This document shows, piece by piece, positions 35,373-47,196 of a stretch of 64,000 nucleotides of DNA (positions are counted from its first letter, which is position 1; each line of letters opens with the position of its first letter). Made by a program: the position numbers and the translations under genes. This stretch comes from Myotis daubentonii (lineage: Eukaryota > Chordata > Mammalia > Chiroptera > Vespertilionidae): positions 2,356,001 through 2,420,000 of the forward strand of contig NC_081853.1 of the NCBI RefSeq assembly GCF_963259705.1, written 5' to 3'. Under the pieces are notes generated by a model, which saw nothing but the letters and a program-made list of their open reading frames with translations, did not search any database and had not been told where the DNA came from.

Positions 35373-35582
35373 CAGGGGTCCTCAAACTTTTTAAACAGGG
35401 GGCCAGTTCACTGTCCCTCAGATCATTGGAGGGCCGGACTACAGTTAAAAAAAAAAAAAAAAACTATGAACAAATTCCTATGCACACTGCACATATCTTA
35501 TTTTGAAGTAAAAAAACAAAACGGGAACAAATACAATATTTGTATTTGCATGTGGCCCGCGGGCCGTAGTTTGAGGACCCCG
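35373..35582. mobile_element. Non-autonomous hAT (about 210 bp)
   Basis: It begins CAGGGGTCCTCAAACTTTTT and ends GTAGTTTGAGGACCCC, giving inverted termini, with internal GGGCCGG and an A run. The flanking 8-mers (TTTAGACG / CTTAGAGT) match poorly, so the target duplication is decayed or the ends are off by a base or two. Confidence 0.78.
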
Positions 35583-35746
35583 CTTAGAGTCTGTAACACT
35601 GTAGAGTAGGGCTCTCTGGTTGCAAATTAGCAGGAAGCAACTTACAACAAGCTCAAGTGAAAACAGGAAATTATGATGATGAAGGGGTGTCTGGTGGAAC
35701 CCGTAAGGAAACCCGGCGGTGTGAGGGACCTGGTCCCAGGGACTTA

Positions 35747-37012
35747 CCAGGTGTACCAGTTAATGCGGATTTCGTAATCAAAGAAAACACGATAATTTCA
35801 AGGAAACATCAAAAGTGCTTTATTCAAAGTAATGCCCATCACTAGCTACACAATTCCCCCATCTTTCAGGTAATGTGTGGATACCATCCCAACTTTTCTT
35901 GTTTTGAGGCAAACCATTCAGAGACCCAATTTTCTACTTCTTCGTATGTTTTGAAGTGCTGCTCAGAACGTGCGTATGCCATCGATCGGAATGAGTGGTC
36001 ATCTGAAGGAGCAAGGTCTGGTGAATATGGCGGGTGGGTTAATACTTCCCAGGAAAGATCTTTTAATGTGTCTTAACTGGTTTTGAAGTGTGTGATGGGG
36101 CATCATCATGAAGCAAAATTACTTTGCGTGTCTTCTGGCCCATTCTGGTCGTTTTACGATCAAAGAGTGGTTCAAACTGATTATTTGTTGTCGGTGGCAA
36201 TCAGTATTAACGGTTTCATCTGGATCTAGAAGCTCATAATACACCACACCTTCCTGATCCCACCAAATGCAGAGCACTTTCTTCCTCCCGAAGCGATTTG
36301 GCCTTGCAGTCCATGTTGATGGTTGACCTGGATCAACCCATGATTTTGTGTGTTTGGGATTCTCAAAATAAATCCACTTTTCATCGCCAATCACAATTCG
36401 ATGCAAAAAACCCTTTCTTTTGTGCCGTTGAAGCAACATTGTACTGATGACTTTTTGGTTTTCCATTTGTCTTTCGTTCAGTTGATGTGGCACCCATTTT
36501 CCTTTCTTTAAAATCTTTCCCATTGCTTGTAAACGATCAGAAATTGTTTGCTGAGCAACATTTCATCTTTCTGCATGTTATTTTTGAGTTTGACACGCAT
36601 CTTTATCTAATAATGCTTGTCATTGTTGGTCTTCAAACTTTTTCGGTTGACCTGGATGTTCTTTGTCTTTCACATGGAAACCATCACTTTTAAAGCGTTT
36701 AAACCAGCGTTCACAAGTATCTTGAGATGGAGCATGTTCATTATAAGCTTCCCAAAGTATACGATAACTTTTTCTTCAAAATAAAGTAATGAATTAAAAC
36801 TTTCCACAAATGCTCTTTTTTTGGCACAAAATTCGACATTTTTAAGCATAAACATATCTATGATGTTAACACCTTCAGCAAATTCGACATGTGAAGTTTT
36901 GAAGCTTGTTGTCAATACAACAAAATAGCATACATGTCAAATCGCATATATATCAGCATACATGTAACTCCTTCTATTGAAAATAATGGGCATTATTACC
37001 CGGTACCCCTGG
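35747..37012 (-). mobile_element. Mariner element, decayed, minus-strand transposase
   Basis: It is flanked by TA (35745-35746 and 37013-37014). Termini: CCAGGTGTACCAGTTAATG on the left, and the inverted right end CCAGGGGTACCGGGTAATAATG. The length of 1266 bp is normal for mariner. It contains a broken D,D34D transposase. Confidence 0.9.
35870..36915 (-). pseudogene. Mariner transposase, broken
   Basis: The enzyme would excise and integrate the element at TA. The largest open piece (36119-36523) contains the linker motif WVPHQL, then GDEKWIYFENPK (first catalytic D, near 36381-36388), SWVDPGQPST and CIWWDQ. A frameshift near 36119 is followed, in another frame, by HDDAPSH (second D, near 36101-36115) and YSPDLAPSD (third D, near 36011-36019). 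All three acidic residues survive in sequence, but the reading frame is interrupted there and in the N-terminal half (36670-36915). Confidence 0.88.
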
Positions 37013-37014
37013 TA

Positions 37015-38383
37015 AAAGCAGCCCCTCGGCGTCCGCATCTCCGCTTGTCGGTTCTCCTGTCCTCCTGGTCTCTCTGCTCGGCTCACGGAGCAGAACGTGG
37101 CCATCCCGCGCTTCTGAGTTTTCAGATCTCCCGCCGAGAGAAGAGAGCTTCTTTGTCCCAAGTTTAAATGTTTGGGAAGGAAGCTGATTGGCTCCATGTG
37201 CCCAGGTGTTCACTCCAGGTGCAACCAGCTGTGGCCCGGGCTGGGCTCTCTACAACCTGTCACTCAAAGTGGGGGAGCTCCTGGGAAGGTGGCCGGGCGA
37301 GCGGGGAAGGCCTCCCGTGGAGCCCGCTCAGGGCCGGGAGGGCCTCTGTGAGCCAGCACACAGCCCAGCACCCGCCGGGGGCCAGCACCTCCCCGCCCAG
37401 CTCGGAGGCGGCTTCCGAGGGGAGCAGTAGCTCCTCTGATGTCTGGAGAGGAGACCGCCGTAGACGTTTATCCCGTGGCAGTGAGATCTTCATGTCTCTG
37501 TGACGCTTCTCAACAACCCCCTGCGGAGGGCACAGGCTGCGAACAGGGTTTTCTGTCAGACCCACGTGGCCATGGGGTCAGTAGGTGAATGTGCCCTCAG
37601 AGGACCTGGCCTCCAGGGCTGGGACGTCCGCAGGGAGGCGGGCAGGGCGGATCGGGCTTTCCCGCACCCCGGTCGGTGGCTGGCCTCCCTGGGAGCCGCT
37701 GCCTGTGCATTTGCTCTCGGGGCACCTGTGGGGACCGGGAGGCGAGGTCTGCAGCCAGGTTAGCCTTAGCCCTCGGACACGCCTGAGTTGTTGAGGAGAC
37801 GACCTTGTCTTGCATCTCTCCTGCCCCTGAGGCACCTGCGAGATGCTCACCTCCTGCTGGGGACACGCAGAGCACCGCGGGGCGCACATGGAGGCTGCTT
37901 CCAGTGCGGGGCTGACCAGGGTCGCTGCCCCCTGGCCTGGGCGGAGGGGAGTCAAGGGTCCGACCTCACACCGTTCACATCCCGACGCTCGGTCCTTAAA
38001 ACACAAGCGAGATGGGAACAAAGTACTTGGGTTCATCAAGTGCACGGTCTGAACGGCCAGAAAGTTTAGACCTAGAGTGTAAAACCTTTGTAAACGGCGG
38101 CATACAACTTCATGGACCTAAACCTGCACATGGTGCTTGCCCATGCCAGGCACTGTTCTGTGTGCACGACATGTGATGCGTTTGGTCTTCATGGCTCCTC
38201 CATTAGAGTCGGTACCTTTCAGTATTCCATCGGCAGACACTGATGCCCAGAGCGCTTAGGTCACCTGCCTGAGGTCCCAGCTGGAGAGCCGGTGCTGGGC
38301 CACAACACCCCCCCCCACACACAGACACACCCCACAGCCCACCCCCACCCCCGGCACTGGCTCCTTCAAGTAAAATCTCACAT
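37015..38383. other. GC-moderate intergenic sequence, no gene seen, one MIR remnant
   Basis: Several overlapping open frames on both strands, none recognisable. A minus-strand MIR-like stretch lies at about 38140-38300 (GCCAGGCACTGTTCTGTG..CTGATGCCCAGAGCGCTTAGGTCACCTGCC). A CA/CCC-rich tract is at about 38309-38353. Confidence 0.45.
38140..38300 (-). repeat. MIR SINE remnant
   Basis: Contains TGCCAGGCACTGTTCTGTG and GACACTGATGCCCAGAGCGCTTAGGTCACCTGCCTGAGGTCCCAG in MIR order (reverse orientation). Confidence 0.7.
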
Positions 38384-38584
38384 CTTGGCCTGTGAGAGCA
38401 TCAGCCTGTGCTCTGAAGGGTCATGGGTTCGGTTCCCGGTCAAGGGTATGTACCTGGGTTGCAAGTTCGATCCCTGGCCGTTGCCAGGGTACTTGCAGGA
38501 GGCAACCAATTGATGTGTCTCTTTCACATCGATGTTTCTCTCTCTCCCCCTCACTTCCTTCCACTCTCTAAAAATCAACGGGAA
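38384..38584 (+). mobile_element. Ves SINE, plus strand
   Basis: The plus-strand head (CTTGGCCTGTGAGAGCATC), a box-B-like GGTTCGGTTCC and a CT-rich stretch are present. An imperfect 12-bp target-site duplication, AAAATCT(C/T)ACAT, is at 38372-38383 and 38585-38596. Confidence 0.88.
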
Positions 38585-38596
38585 AAAATCTTACAT

Positions 38597-39898
38597 AAAG
38601 TCAAACATACAAAACAAAGCTCACCAACTAGAGCAGCTCTTGGTACGGAGCGAGGAGCCTCGGCCTCCCGCAGCGGTTTCTTCCTTCTCTCCTTACCCTC
38701 CGCCCGGCCTCTGAAGGGCAGAGTACACCAGGGAGCAGAGTGTGGAAACCATCAGCCAGTCCAGCCTGCCCACATCTTGAAGCGGCCCCTCTCCGGGGTG
38801 AGGAGGTGCTGTGTTCACCCTCAGCCCCAGCTTGCGAGGGGCAGGACTGGGAGGGTCTCACTTGCCACCCAGGGGTTTCCTGCCTCCCCAGTAAAAGTAA
38901 GCCTTTCTCCAGAGTCCATCCCCTCAAGCTCCCCTCTCAGCCCGACTCTTAAAAAGTTCACTTAGAATACGCGGTACCTTCCCCACGGCCACAGTTCTTC
39001 CCTCCTTAGATTGTTCAGTTTTGCGTGACTTACCTTCCAGATCCTTCCTTTTGCTCAATTAGTTGATTTCACCAAGTTTCAAATTTGGGATGATTCCAGG
39101 CAGCTGCAGTATGAAGAGGACAGAGTGGGCAGTGGGGAAGAGCGATGCTGAGCGCCCGCCCGCTGAGTGCGGTCAGCGGCCAGGAAGCCGGGGGCGGGGG
39201 GGGGGGGGGGGCAGCAGCTCTGGACTGTGGACTCGCCGCACGCCCTGCAACAGCCACTTGAGATGATGACTTGTGATTTGCGGTCTGCCATCAATCGAGA
39301 TTGAGAGTATTGATCCCAACTGATTGCCGAGACCCAAATAAAGTGACAGGGTAATTGACTGTGGTGTCCGCCATTGATCGAGCGCACAGTTCATCGCCAT
39401 TGAAATTATTTTCAAGTGCTTCGGTTGATCATTCCGAACAAATAGAGAAATTGAGTATCACGATGACTTACGTTCACAGCGAACGAAAAGCTTCCAAGGA
39501 AGTGTCTGTGTGAGTGAGTCCACATTCTAGCGGCTTCCCAATCAAGCCCAGGGCCTGTCCGGGCGGGACGGACAGCCTGAAGCTGCAGCGTCACCTCTCA
39601 GAGGCCGGAGTTCCAGGCACAGCACCTTCCCAATGATGTCACAGAGCAGCACCCCGACTTTAAGGAAGAACCATCCTAAATGGTTACAGCGCCCATGAAG
39701 CGAAACGTGGTCCTCGGAGCAGCAGCACCTCTCAGGCGCTCCTCTTGCCCTCGCGCTGCTCACAGAAGCACAGCAGCGGCTCCCGCTTACAGTGACGTTA
39801 GCCGTAATGCTGTGAAATCAAAGTGATCAGTAGGCGCAACATGTGGTTTTGTGGTGTTTACCCTCCAGCACCTAGAAATATTGCCTTGGGGGTTTTTA
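38597..39898. other. Intergenic sequence, no gene seen
   Basis: Includes a G run at about 39192-39211. No recognisable exon or transposon. Confidence 0.4.
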
Positions 39899-40122
39899 AG
39901 GTTGATTTTTAAATATATATATATTTTTTATTGATTTTTGGAGAGAGGAAGGGAGAGGGATAAAGAGTTAGAAACACCAATGAGAGAAACATTGATCAGC
40001 TGCCTCCTGCACGCCCCTCACTGGGAATGGAGCCCACAACCCAGGCATGTGCCCTGACCCAGAATCGAACTGTGACCTCCTGGTTCATGGCCATTGCTGA
40101 ACCACGGGCCACGCTGGGCAGG
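39899..40122 (-). mobile_element. Ves SINE, minus strand
   Basis: The T/A-rich tail at the left (TATATATATTTTTTATTGATTTTTGGAGAG) and the head at the right (GGGCCACGCTGGGCAGG) give a minus-strand Ves. The box-B complement region is AGAATCGAACTGTGACC. I find no clear target-site duplication. Confidence 0.88.
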
Positions 40123-40823
40123 CTCACAGCTGCTTTAAGGAAGGCCAGCAGCGGCCAGGCAGGTGGCTGGGACTACGACTGTGTGCTAAATGGTGTGGCC
40201 ACTGGGGCTCCCGGGCAGCACTGCTCGCAGCAGCTCAGCATGAGATTCACAGGAAACGCCAGTAGAAAGTCTCAGTAAAACCACAGGGCTATGGAGAGTG
40301 TGGGGCGAGGGCTCGGTACTCGAAAACATTGCTAGTGACACATTCAAGAGGAAAGACAGGTGGCCCGTGTTGCACATGGTGCATGGTTCGAATACGTAAG
40401 TCCTCTATGTGCACTAACCCTTGGAAAGGTCCTGGCACTTACTTGCCGGTGTGTCGCTGTCTATGAGTTTCTGTGAAGTGAAGGGAGGAGGCACACCTGA
40501 GACAGACAGAAAGCTGCGGTCAGATGGGGATGGTGAGGGCCTGACTCCTGCAGCGAGCTGAGGTAGGTCTGGCATGTTCCTACACAGCTCCGTTCAGCCG
40601 GGCTCACCGGGTGTCCCTGACAGACAGAGGCAGACACAAGTCACTCGTCAGTTCTCAGCTGTACTGGGACAGATGCATGTCTCCAAAATAAATGTTACAG
40701 TAGAACTGACTGCATAAGACAAGTCACAAATGTGAGCCATGTGTGTAATTTTAAGTTTCCTAATAGCCACATTTAAAAAGTAAAAAGAAACAGGTTAAAT
40801 TAATTTTAGTTATATATTTTATA
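40123..40823. other. Intergenic sequence, no gene seen
   Basis: No recognisable gene or repeat between the Ves SINE and the short Helitron. Confidence 0.4.
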
Positions 40824-41006
40824 CTAGAGGCCTGGTCCACAAATTCGTGCATGGGTGGGGTCCGGCTGGTCACCCCAGTGGGGGGGGAGGGCGGCCAGGG
40901 GGAGGGGCCATGGGAGGTTGGCGGGCCAGCCCCGCCCCCTGGTTGAACTCTGGTCAAACTCCTGGTGGAGGGGACAATTTGCATATTAGCCTTTTATTAT
41001 ACAGGA
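40824..41006 (-). mobile_element. Short HeliBat-type Helitron, minus strand (183 bp)
   Basis: On the minus strand it begins TCCTGTATAATAAAAGGCTA and ends with a decayed hairpin (GCACGAATTTGTGGAC) and CAGGCCTCTAG. It lies between A and T. Purely non-coding. Confidence 0.88.
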
Positions 41007-41323
41007 TAACCTAGAATATTCAACATATATTAACATGTACTCAATATAAAGATTATCAGGAGATGTGTGTTCTTTTTTTATACAAAGTCTTTAAAGTTAT
41101 TTGTGCATTTTACACTTACAGCTCACCTCAGGTCATGCTCGTCATGTTCAAGTCCTCCCTAATCACGCTGGCTCCTGGCCACCACACTGAACAGCTGAGG
41201 CGCAGAGTAAAGAGAGTGGACAGTGAGGCTGCAGAGAATGAGCGGGACCTGCAGTGGACAGCGGAGACCAGGGCAGGGTGTGGGATCTCCCTCTTCTGTA
41301 GGCCCACACTCCAGATCTTTAAA

Positions 41324-41364
<41 letters not shown>

Positions 41365-42340
41365 CAAAAGTAGGTTTACGGTTGTTTCTATGGAAAATAC
41401 AAATAAAATATAATAATTAATAAGTGAATAGTCATACAAGAATGAACTGTAAGCCTGCTTCTGCTAACCCTGTACACATACATGTGAGGGAAGGAGAGAG
41501 ACAGGCCGTCAAGCTTGACCCGCATTACAGATCCACTTCATCGGAGCCTCACATTCAGTAACAGTCCTTCCCCATCGAAGCCCAGTGTCTGACGATCATA
41601 CGGACGGCATTGGCCTTCAAGGGTTTCTCCGGGCAGGAGCCAGGCCTGCGATCTCCCGTGGGGATGCCGCATCGCACACCTGGCGCCGACTAGGTGCTCA
41701 ATAGATGCTTCCTGAGCTGAGTTTAACGCGTTTGTCAAGTTGTCATCTGCTATACAGTTTACGTTCTCAACTAAAAATGTTACATTGGGATTTTCTTCCT
41801 TTGGGCTTGTGTCTCTCACCACCCATCCACCCATCCATTCATTCATTTACTCACCAAGCCTCGCCTCTCACACCTTCACTCTCACACTCCGTGCGAGTGT
41901 TCTTTCCTTTTTGGCCTTTGCACGTGAACTTCTGTTGTCTGGCTTGTGCCTTCCCCCAGCCCCATCCCAGGCCTCAGCTACACACTTCTCCCTTAAGGAG
42001 GCCATCCTGACCTTCTCTTGGCCTGAGTTCTGAACTCTTTGTTGTATCAATAGTGCCCCCACCCCCCAGAGTCAACGCACTGTGCTATCATCGTTGCTTG
42101 CTTTTCTTTGTCTAGTTTAGCTTCTGAGGTTTGCAAGGGCACAGACTGTGTTGTTGTGTTTTGCCTGCAGCTTGCACACCTTCAAGGAAGAGAGTTGGAG
42201 ACTCACAATACAGTGGCCCAGAGGTGATGAGAGTCAGAAAGAGCACTGAGGGGAGGATGGGTCAGTGTGAAAGCCGGGGCTGGATGAGGTGGCCTGTAGT
42301 TACGGAGCCACATGAGCACCTGCCAGTTGACCGTTCATTC
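41007..42340. other. Intergenic sequence with a (CA)n tract, no gene seen
   Basis: A (CA)n microsatellite at about 41329-41361. Open frames spanning it are artefacts. No exon recognised. Confidence 0.45.
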
Positions 42341-42348
42341 CTCTAGAA

Positions 42349-42560
42349 CAGTGTTTCTCAACCTTCTGGCCCTTTAAATGCAGTTCCTCATGTTGTGACC
42401 CAACCATAAATTTATCTTCGTTGCTACTTCATAACTGTAATGTTGCTACTGTTATGAATCGTCATGTAAATATCTGATATGCAGGATGGTCTTAAGCAAC
42501 CCCTGTGAAAGGGTCGTTCGACCGCCAAAGGGGTCGCGACCCACAGGTTGAGAACCGCTG
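42349..42560 (+). mobile_element. SPIN (SPACE INVADERS) hAT element, short form
   Basis: It begins CAGTGTTTCTCAACCTTC and ends CACAGGTTGAGAACCGCTG. The internal text GCTACTTCATAACTGTAATG..GTTATGAATCGTCATGTAAATATCTGATATGCAGGATG is characteristic of SPIN. An 8-bp target-site duplication, CTCTAGAA, is at 42341-42348 and 42561-42568. At 212 bp it lacks about 100 bp present in the copy at 57755. Confidence 0.94.
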
Positions 42561-42568
42561 CTCTAGAA

Positions 42569-44048
42569 GCATCTTTCATGAGTCCGTTATGACCTTGCCC
42601 CATTCTTCCCCCTGTTGCTTCCCAGCATCTGAGATTTTTCAGGAAGTGGATGGGAAGGTGGCTAAGGAAGAGCAGGTGGAAGAACCGGCCCAGAGGCTGA
42701 GCGAGGAGCGGGGGCTGCAGGCATGGATGCGAGTGGAGCCAGCAGATGCTAGAACGGCAGGTGAAGCGGGGATGATGGAGCACAGTCCTGGGCAGAATCA
42801 AGAGTTCGGATTCGGGGGCTCCTCCTCAGGCAGTAAGGAAATGTTTTCTGTCTCACACGCTGCAGGGCCTTGGGGAGCAGGAGGAGTGGGTCTGCCTGTG
42901 GACGGGCAGGGAAAGCAGGACGGGCACACAGATGAATTCTGTCGATAGCCATTGCAAGTAGCAAGCAGCAGCACCATCTCAGTGGCACTTTTAAAAAGGC
43001 GTCTGTTTAGCTCATGCGTCCACAGGATGCCGTGGGGTTGGAAGACAGGCTGGGGCTGGCTGCTGGTCCACCGCCTGCCTCAGCTCCTCCCAGCACGCGG
43101 GCTGGCCCGGGCAGTGCAGAAGCACAGGAGAGCATGTCCGACCGCACAAATCCTTTTTGAGTCTTTGGTGACGTCATGCCGGTTAACATCTCATTAGCCA
43201 AAGCCAACTCCATGGCCAGGCCCCACTCCATCCATGGAAATGGTAGGCGGGGAGTAAGCATATATCTGAATAATTCTCTAACCTACGACATAAGAGTAGG
43301 GGTCTGAGAGAAAGGAAATCCCCATCTAATTTCTTTCCTGGGTTAGACAACAGTATTTTTCTCTCACCCTTGCATTGTTCAAGCCCTAGCAAGGGCGGGG
43401 TTGGCTTGGCTGGGTCCCTGGTGTGAGCGGTTATTAGACAGAATTAAATTAGGGACCAGGCTCAGCTGCTCCCTCTTCTGGAGGACGCGGGAGGGGCTCC
43501 AGGGAGCTGCGGGGCCCCTGTCCCGGGACATCCACTTGAGCACCGAGCCTCAGGCCAGCATCACAGGCATCACTGGAGGCCTGGAAACTTCTGCTTGTGG
43601 CCCCACCTCCTCCCCACCCCCCCACCGGGCAGTTGAGAGGGTGGTTATGGGAAGGTGGAGGAACATGGAGAATCGATGACTTTGAACAGTTGTTATCTCC
43701 TCTCTTATTGCTGAGGCTCACAGTTTTCATCTTCTGAATCTTAAGTTTATTCATCGGCATGAAGCACATGGCTGCAGTCACAGGGGGAGCCAGCAGTTAC
43801 CATCACGGAGGACAACCGAAAATGCATGTTGTTTAAGTATTTATCTCAGAGACTGTGGCTCCGCATGCTCAGTGGCCTGGCCTATGGATGAGGGACAGAG
43901 CCTGGAGTTTTCTCAGGACCCGCCCAGCTGCCGTGGCTGTGCGACCTGCTTCCATGCAATGAATAAACTGCAGAATCAGAACAGAAAAGCCCCTGCAGAG
44001 AGGATAGATGTGAATGAAATGACATTTAAAACAATCTTGGGTCTTAGG
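42569..44048. other. Intergenic sequence, no gene seen
   Basis: No recognisable exon. Open frames near 42505-42948 and 43401-43679 resemble no known protein. Confidence 0.4.
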
Positions 44049-44056
44049 GTTTAAAA

Positions 44057-44271
44057 CGGGTGGGCAAACTTTTTGACTCAAGGGCCACAATGGGTTCTTA
44101 AACTGGACCGGAGGGCCGGAACAAAAGCATGGATGGAGTGTTTGTGTGAACTAATATAAATTCAAAGTAAACATCATTACATAAAAGGGTATGGTCCTTT
44201 TTTTTTTTTTTTTAGTTTTATTCATTTCAAACGGGCGATCCGGCCCGCGGGCCGTAGTTTGCCCACGGCTG
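44057..44271 (-). mobile_element. Non-autonomous hAT (about 215 bp)
   Basis: It begins CGGGTGGGCAAACTTTTTG and ends GTAGTTTGCCCACGGCTG. An 8-bp duplication, GTTTAAAA, is at 44049-44056 and 44272-44279. It is the same family as 63290-63487, in opposite orientation. Confidence 0.9.
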
Positions 44272-44279
44272 GTTTAAAA

Positions 44280-45964
44280 CCTTGGCTTTTCCCTTTGAGT
44301 GGAGTATACATGGAAGAGCATGTGATTTGTGCAATGTGGGGATTTTAAATATCCACAAATGACAGAAATGTGCCTTTTGCCCACAACCTCAGGGACAGAA
44401 TTTTGTGAGCTCTTCAAATAGAGCATGTTTTATGCACCAAGGGTTTTGTTCTTTGTATTATTTTCTTTTTATTGACAGCGGGGGTGATGAGGGGCCAGTG
44501 TCCATGTTAAGAGACTGTGAATTACTTCGCCCCTTCCATTTCTCACCCAGGACTCTTTCTCTGCTGACAGCAGCTGGGAGCTGGGAGTTGGGGTGCTGCG
44601 CGGGCATTTCCCCAGCTGCCATGGCTGTGCTTCTGTGTGTGTGTGGAACTGCTAACGTGCTGCTCGCTAGATCATGAGCAATGGGCTCTGACAGCTCTGC
44701 TCTGGTCAGCCTGGGGGAGATAAAGAAAGCTCATGATATGGGAACAGAGAGTCATCCAGCAGTTACCGTCAGAGATCACAAAGTGAAGCCACATTTTAGT
44801 TAAATATTTATCTTTGGAATTGATTCATACAGACAAAATGCTGGTGTGATTTTCTTAAAATTTATGAATGACTTTGCTGCTGAAATTTGAAGAGCAAGAT
44901 CACTACTTGAGTTAAGTTTGATGCAGTCCAGGACTTGGTATGTGGAGAGTTAAATAATGTCTAATTATCCACTGATGCATCATCAAGATGGTAATGTGCG
45001 AATGTGTAGAAAGATGACAGCACATGCGGCTGCAGCTGTTACTTGGGATCCCAACGTTGCACAGTAAGAAGGAAAAGCTCTTAAATAACTTTTATTAATA
45101 CCAGTAATAATAACAGTTATTAATACCAGTAATAATAACAGCCACTGCTACAGACGGGCCCGCCGTGACTCCTCGTGCATTATGCATGTTAAGCTTGTGC
45201 GGTGAGTCCTGTTCTTATTTCCACTTTACAGACGAGAAAATGGGGCCACAATGAGATTAAAGGTCTTAGCCAAGTTCACACCAGAGGAATGTATGTAGCT
45301 TGTGGGGTAGGACTTCCGGGGTTTCAACTGAAAGACCTGGCCAGTCCCTCTGTGTGACACCACTCCATGGCGATGGCCACTACGGCTTAAGCAGCAGCAG
45401 GTGCCGTGTCCTGCCAGGATTTCAGTGCCTGCAATTCCAGGAACCCCCCAATTCGATGGCATCCATCTCATGAGTTCATGTAGTAAGTTTGGGCCATGTC
45501 TGATGACATGGGAACCCTCTGTCCATCTAGCTCCTTCCTAAAAACTATTAAAATTTTGCTACCTGACCTCCATCCCCCCAACCCCTTCCCAACACACAAG
45601 GACAGCGCACTCTGTCTGCCAGCCAGACTGCAGCCTGGAGCTTCCTCCCACTGCATGACCCAGGACTGCATCATTGCTGGTGCTTACTGGATTGTTTGCC
45701 AACATTATAAAAATTGCAAGCATCTTTGATTAGACAACTTTGCATACTTATCTGACTACTGTTTTAGGACAAATCCCTGGTGTGTCATTGCTGGGTAAAG
45801 GTTTTTTATACACCTGTGCTTGCCTCCAAAACCCTCTATCCAGTTGAAATTCCACCCGTCAGGAATGTGAGCACCACCCTGCTGTTCTGTGTAATGCCGG
45901 GCAGACAAAATGATGCAGGGTTCAAGAGTAAACATCTAGGTAATTGTGTGTTAAAACCAGTGTT
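44280..45964. other. Intergenic sequence, no gene seen, one MIR remnant
   Basis: A MIR-like stretch at about 45170-45300 (TATTTCCACTTTACAGACGAGAAAATGGGGCC..GCCAAGTTCACACCAG). A short direct duplication of TTATTAATACCAGTAATAATAACAG-type sequence lies at about 45089-45140. No exon recognised. Confidence 0.45.
45170..45310 (-). repeat. MIR SINE remnant
   Basis: CCACTTTACAGACGAGAAAATGGGGCC then AAGGTCTTAGCCAAGTTCACACCAG corresponds to the reverse complement of MIR. Confidence 0.7.
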
Positions 45965-47185
45965 GCCCCAGCTGCTTTGGCTCAGTGGATAGAGTGGCAG
46001 CCTATAAACTGAAGGGTCCCAGGTTCGATTCTGGCCAAGGGCACATGCCCAGGTTGCAGGCTCTATCCCCAGTGGTGGGTGTACAGGAGGCAGCCAATCA
46101 ATGATTCTCTCTCATCATTGATGTTTCTCTCTCTCTCTTCCTCTCTGAAATCAATCTACACTAATAAAAGAGAAACATGCCAATTAACCATCACTCCGTC
46201 ACTCCGCCACTCCCCTACATTCCACTACACTCCGCTACACCCACCAGCCAATCAGGAGCGAGTATGCAAATTAACCCAACTAAGATGGCGGCTGCTATGG
46301 AGCTGGAGGAAGCCAAGCTTCCCGCCTGCCCTGGCCGGCCATAGGCTCCACTCAAGGCTACAAAGTTTCAATTATAGAAGATAAATAAATCTCAGATACC
46401 TGCTTCCAGCCCACCACGAAAATAAAAGAAAAAAAGGAGAGGCTGGGAGCTTGGGTCACTGGGGGTGTATGGCCAGCCTGAAAATGGCCATCAGCCCCTC
46501 ACCCAGGCTGGCAAGGCACCCCAGCGGGACCCCCCGCCCCACCCTGAAGGGCCACACCCCCATGGGGTGAGGGTCCCCACTGGGTGGGACTTGACCAGCC
46601 TGCAAACAGCCCTCAGCCCCTCACCCAGGCTGGCCAGCAGGACCCCCACCCTGATCCGGGACACCCTTCAGGGCAAACCAGCCAGCACCCACCCGTGCAC
46701 CAGGCCTCTATCCTATATAGTAAATGGGTAATATGCAAATTGACCCTAACAGCAGAAGGACTGGGAATGATTGGTCACTATGACACACACTGACCACCAG
46801 GGGGCAGATGCTCAATGCAGGAGCTGCCCCCTGGTGGTCAGTGAGCTCCCACAGGGGGAGCTCTGCTCAGCCACAGCCAGGCTGATGGCTGCCAGCACAG
46901 CGGTGGTGGCGGGAGCCTTTCCCGCCTCCTCAGCAGCGCTAAGGATGTCCGACTGCAGCTTAGGCCTGCTCCCCACTGGCAAGTGGACATCCCCTAAGGG
47001 CTCCCGGGCTGCCAGAGGGATGTCTGACTGCCAGCTTAGGCCCAATCCCCCGATCTCCCCGACTGGGAGAGGGCACAGGTCGGGCTGAAGGAACCTCCCC
47101 GCCCCCCCCCCCCAGCCGAGTGCATAGATTTTTGTGCACTGGGTCTCTAGTAAAAATATATTTAAAAATAGTTTTTAAAAAACAC
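45965..47185 (+). mobile_element. Ves SINE, plus strand, split by a composite Helitron
   Basis: The tRNA-like head begins near 45966 (CCCCAGCTGCTTTGGCTCAGTGG). Box B is GGTTCGATTCT. The CT-rich stretch and GAAATCAA follow to 46154. The A-rich tail resumes at 47151 after the Helitron. CAGTGTT flanks both outer sides (45958-45964, 47190-47196), giving a short candidate target-site duplication. Confidence 0.88.
46155..47150 (+). mobile_element. Composite HeliBat-type Helitron (A then B), plus strand
   Basis: Part A (46155-46710) starts TCTACACTAATAAAAGAG, carries AAGATGGCGGC at 46282-46292, and ends CACCAGGCCTCTA. Part B (46711-47150) starts TCCTATATAGTAAATGGG and ends with an imperfect hairpin (GTGCATAGATTTTTGTGCAC) and TGGGTCTCTAG. 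The A/B junction is the same as at 16375 and 53075. Non-autonomous. Confidence 0.9.
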
Positions 47186-47196
47186 CACAGTGTTAA

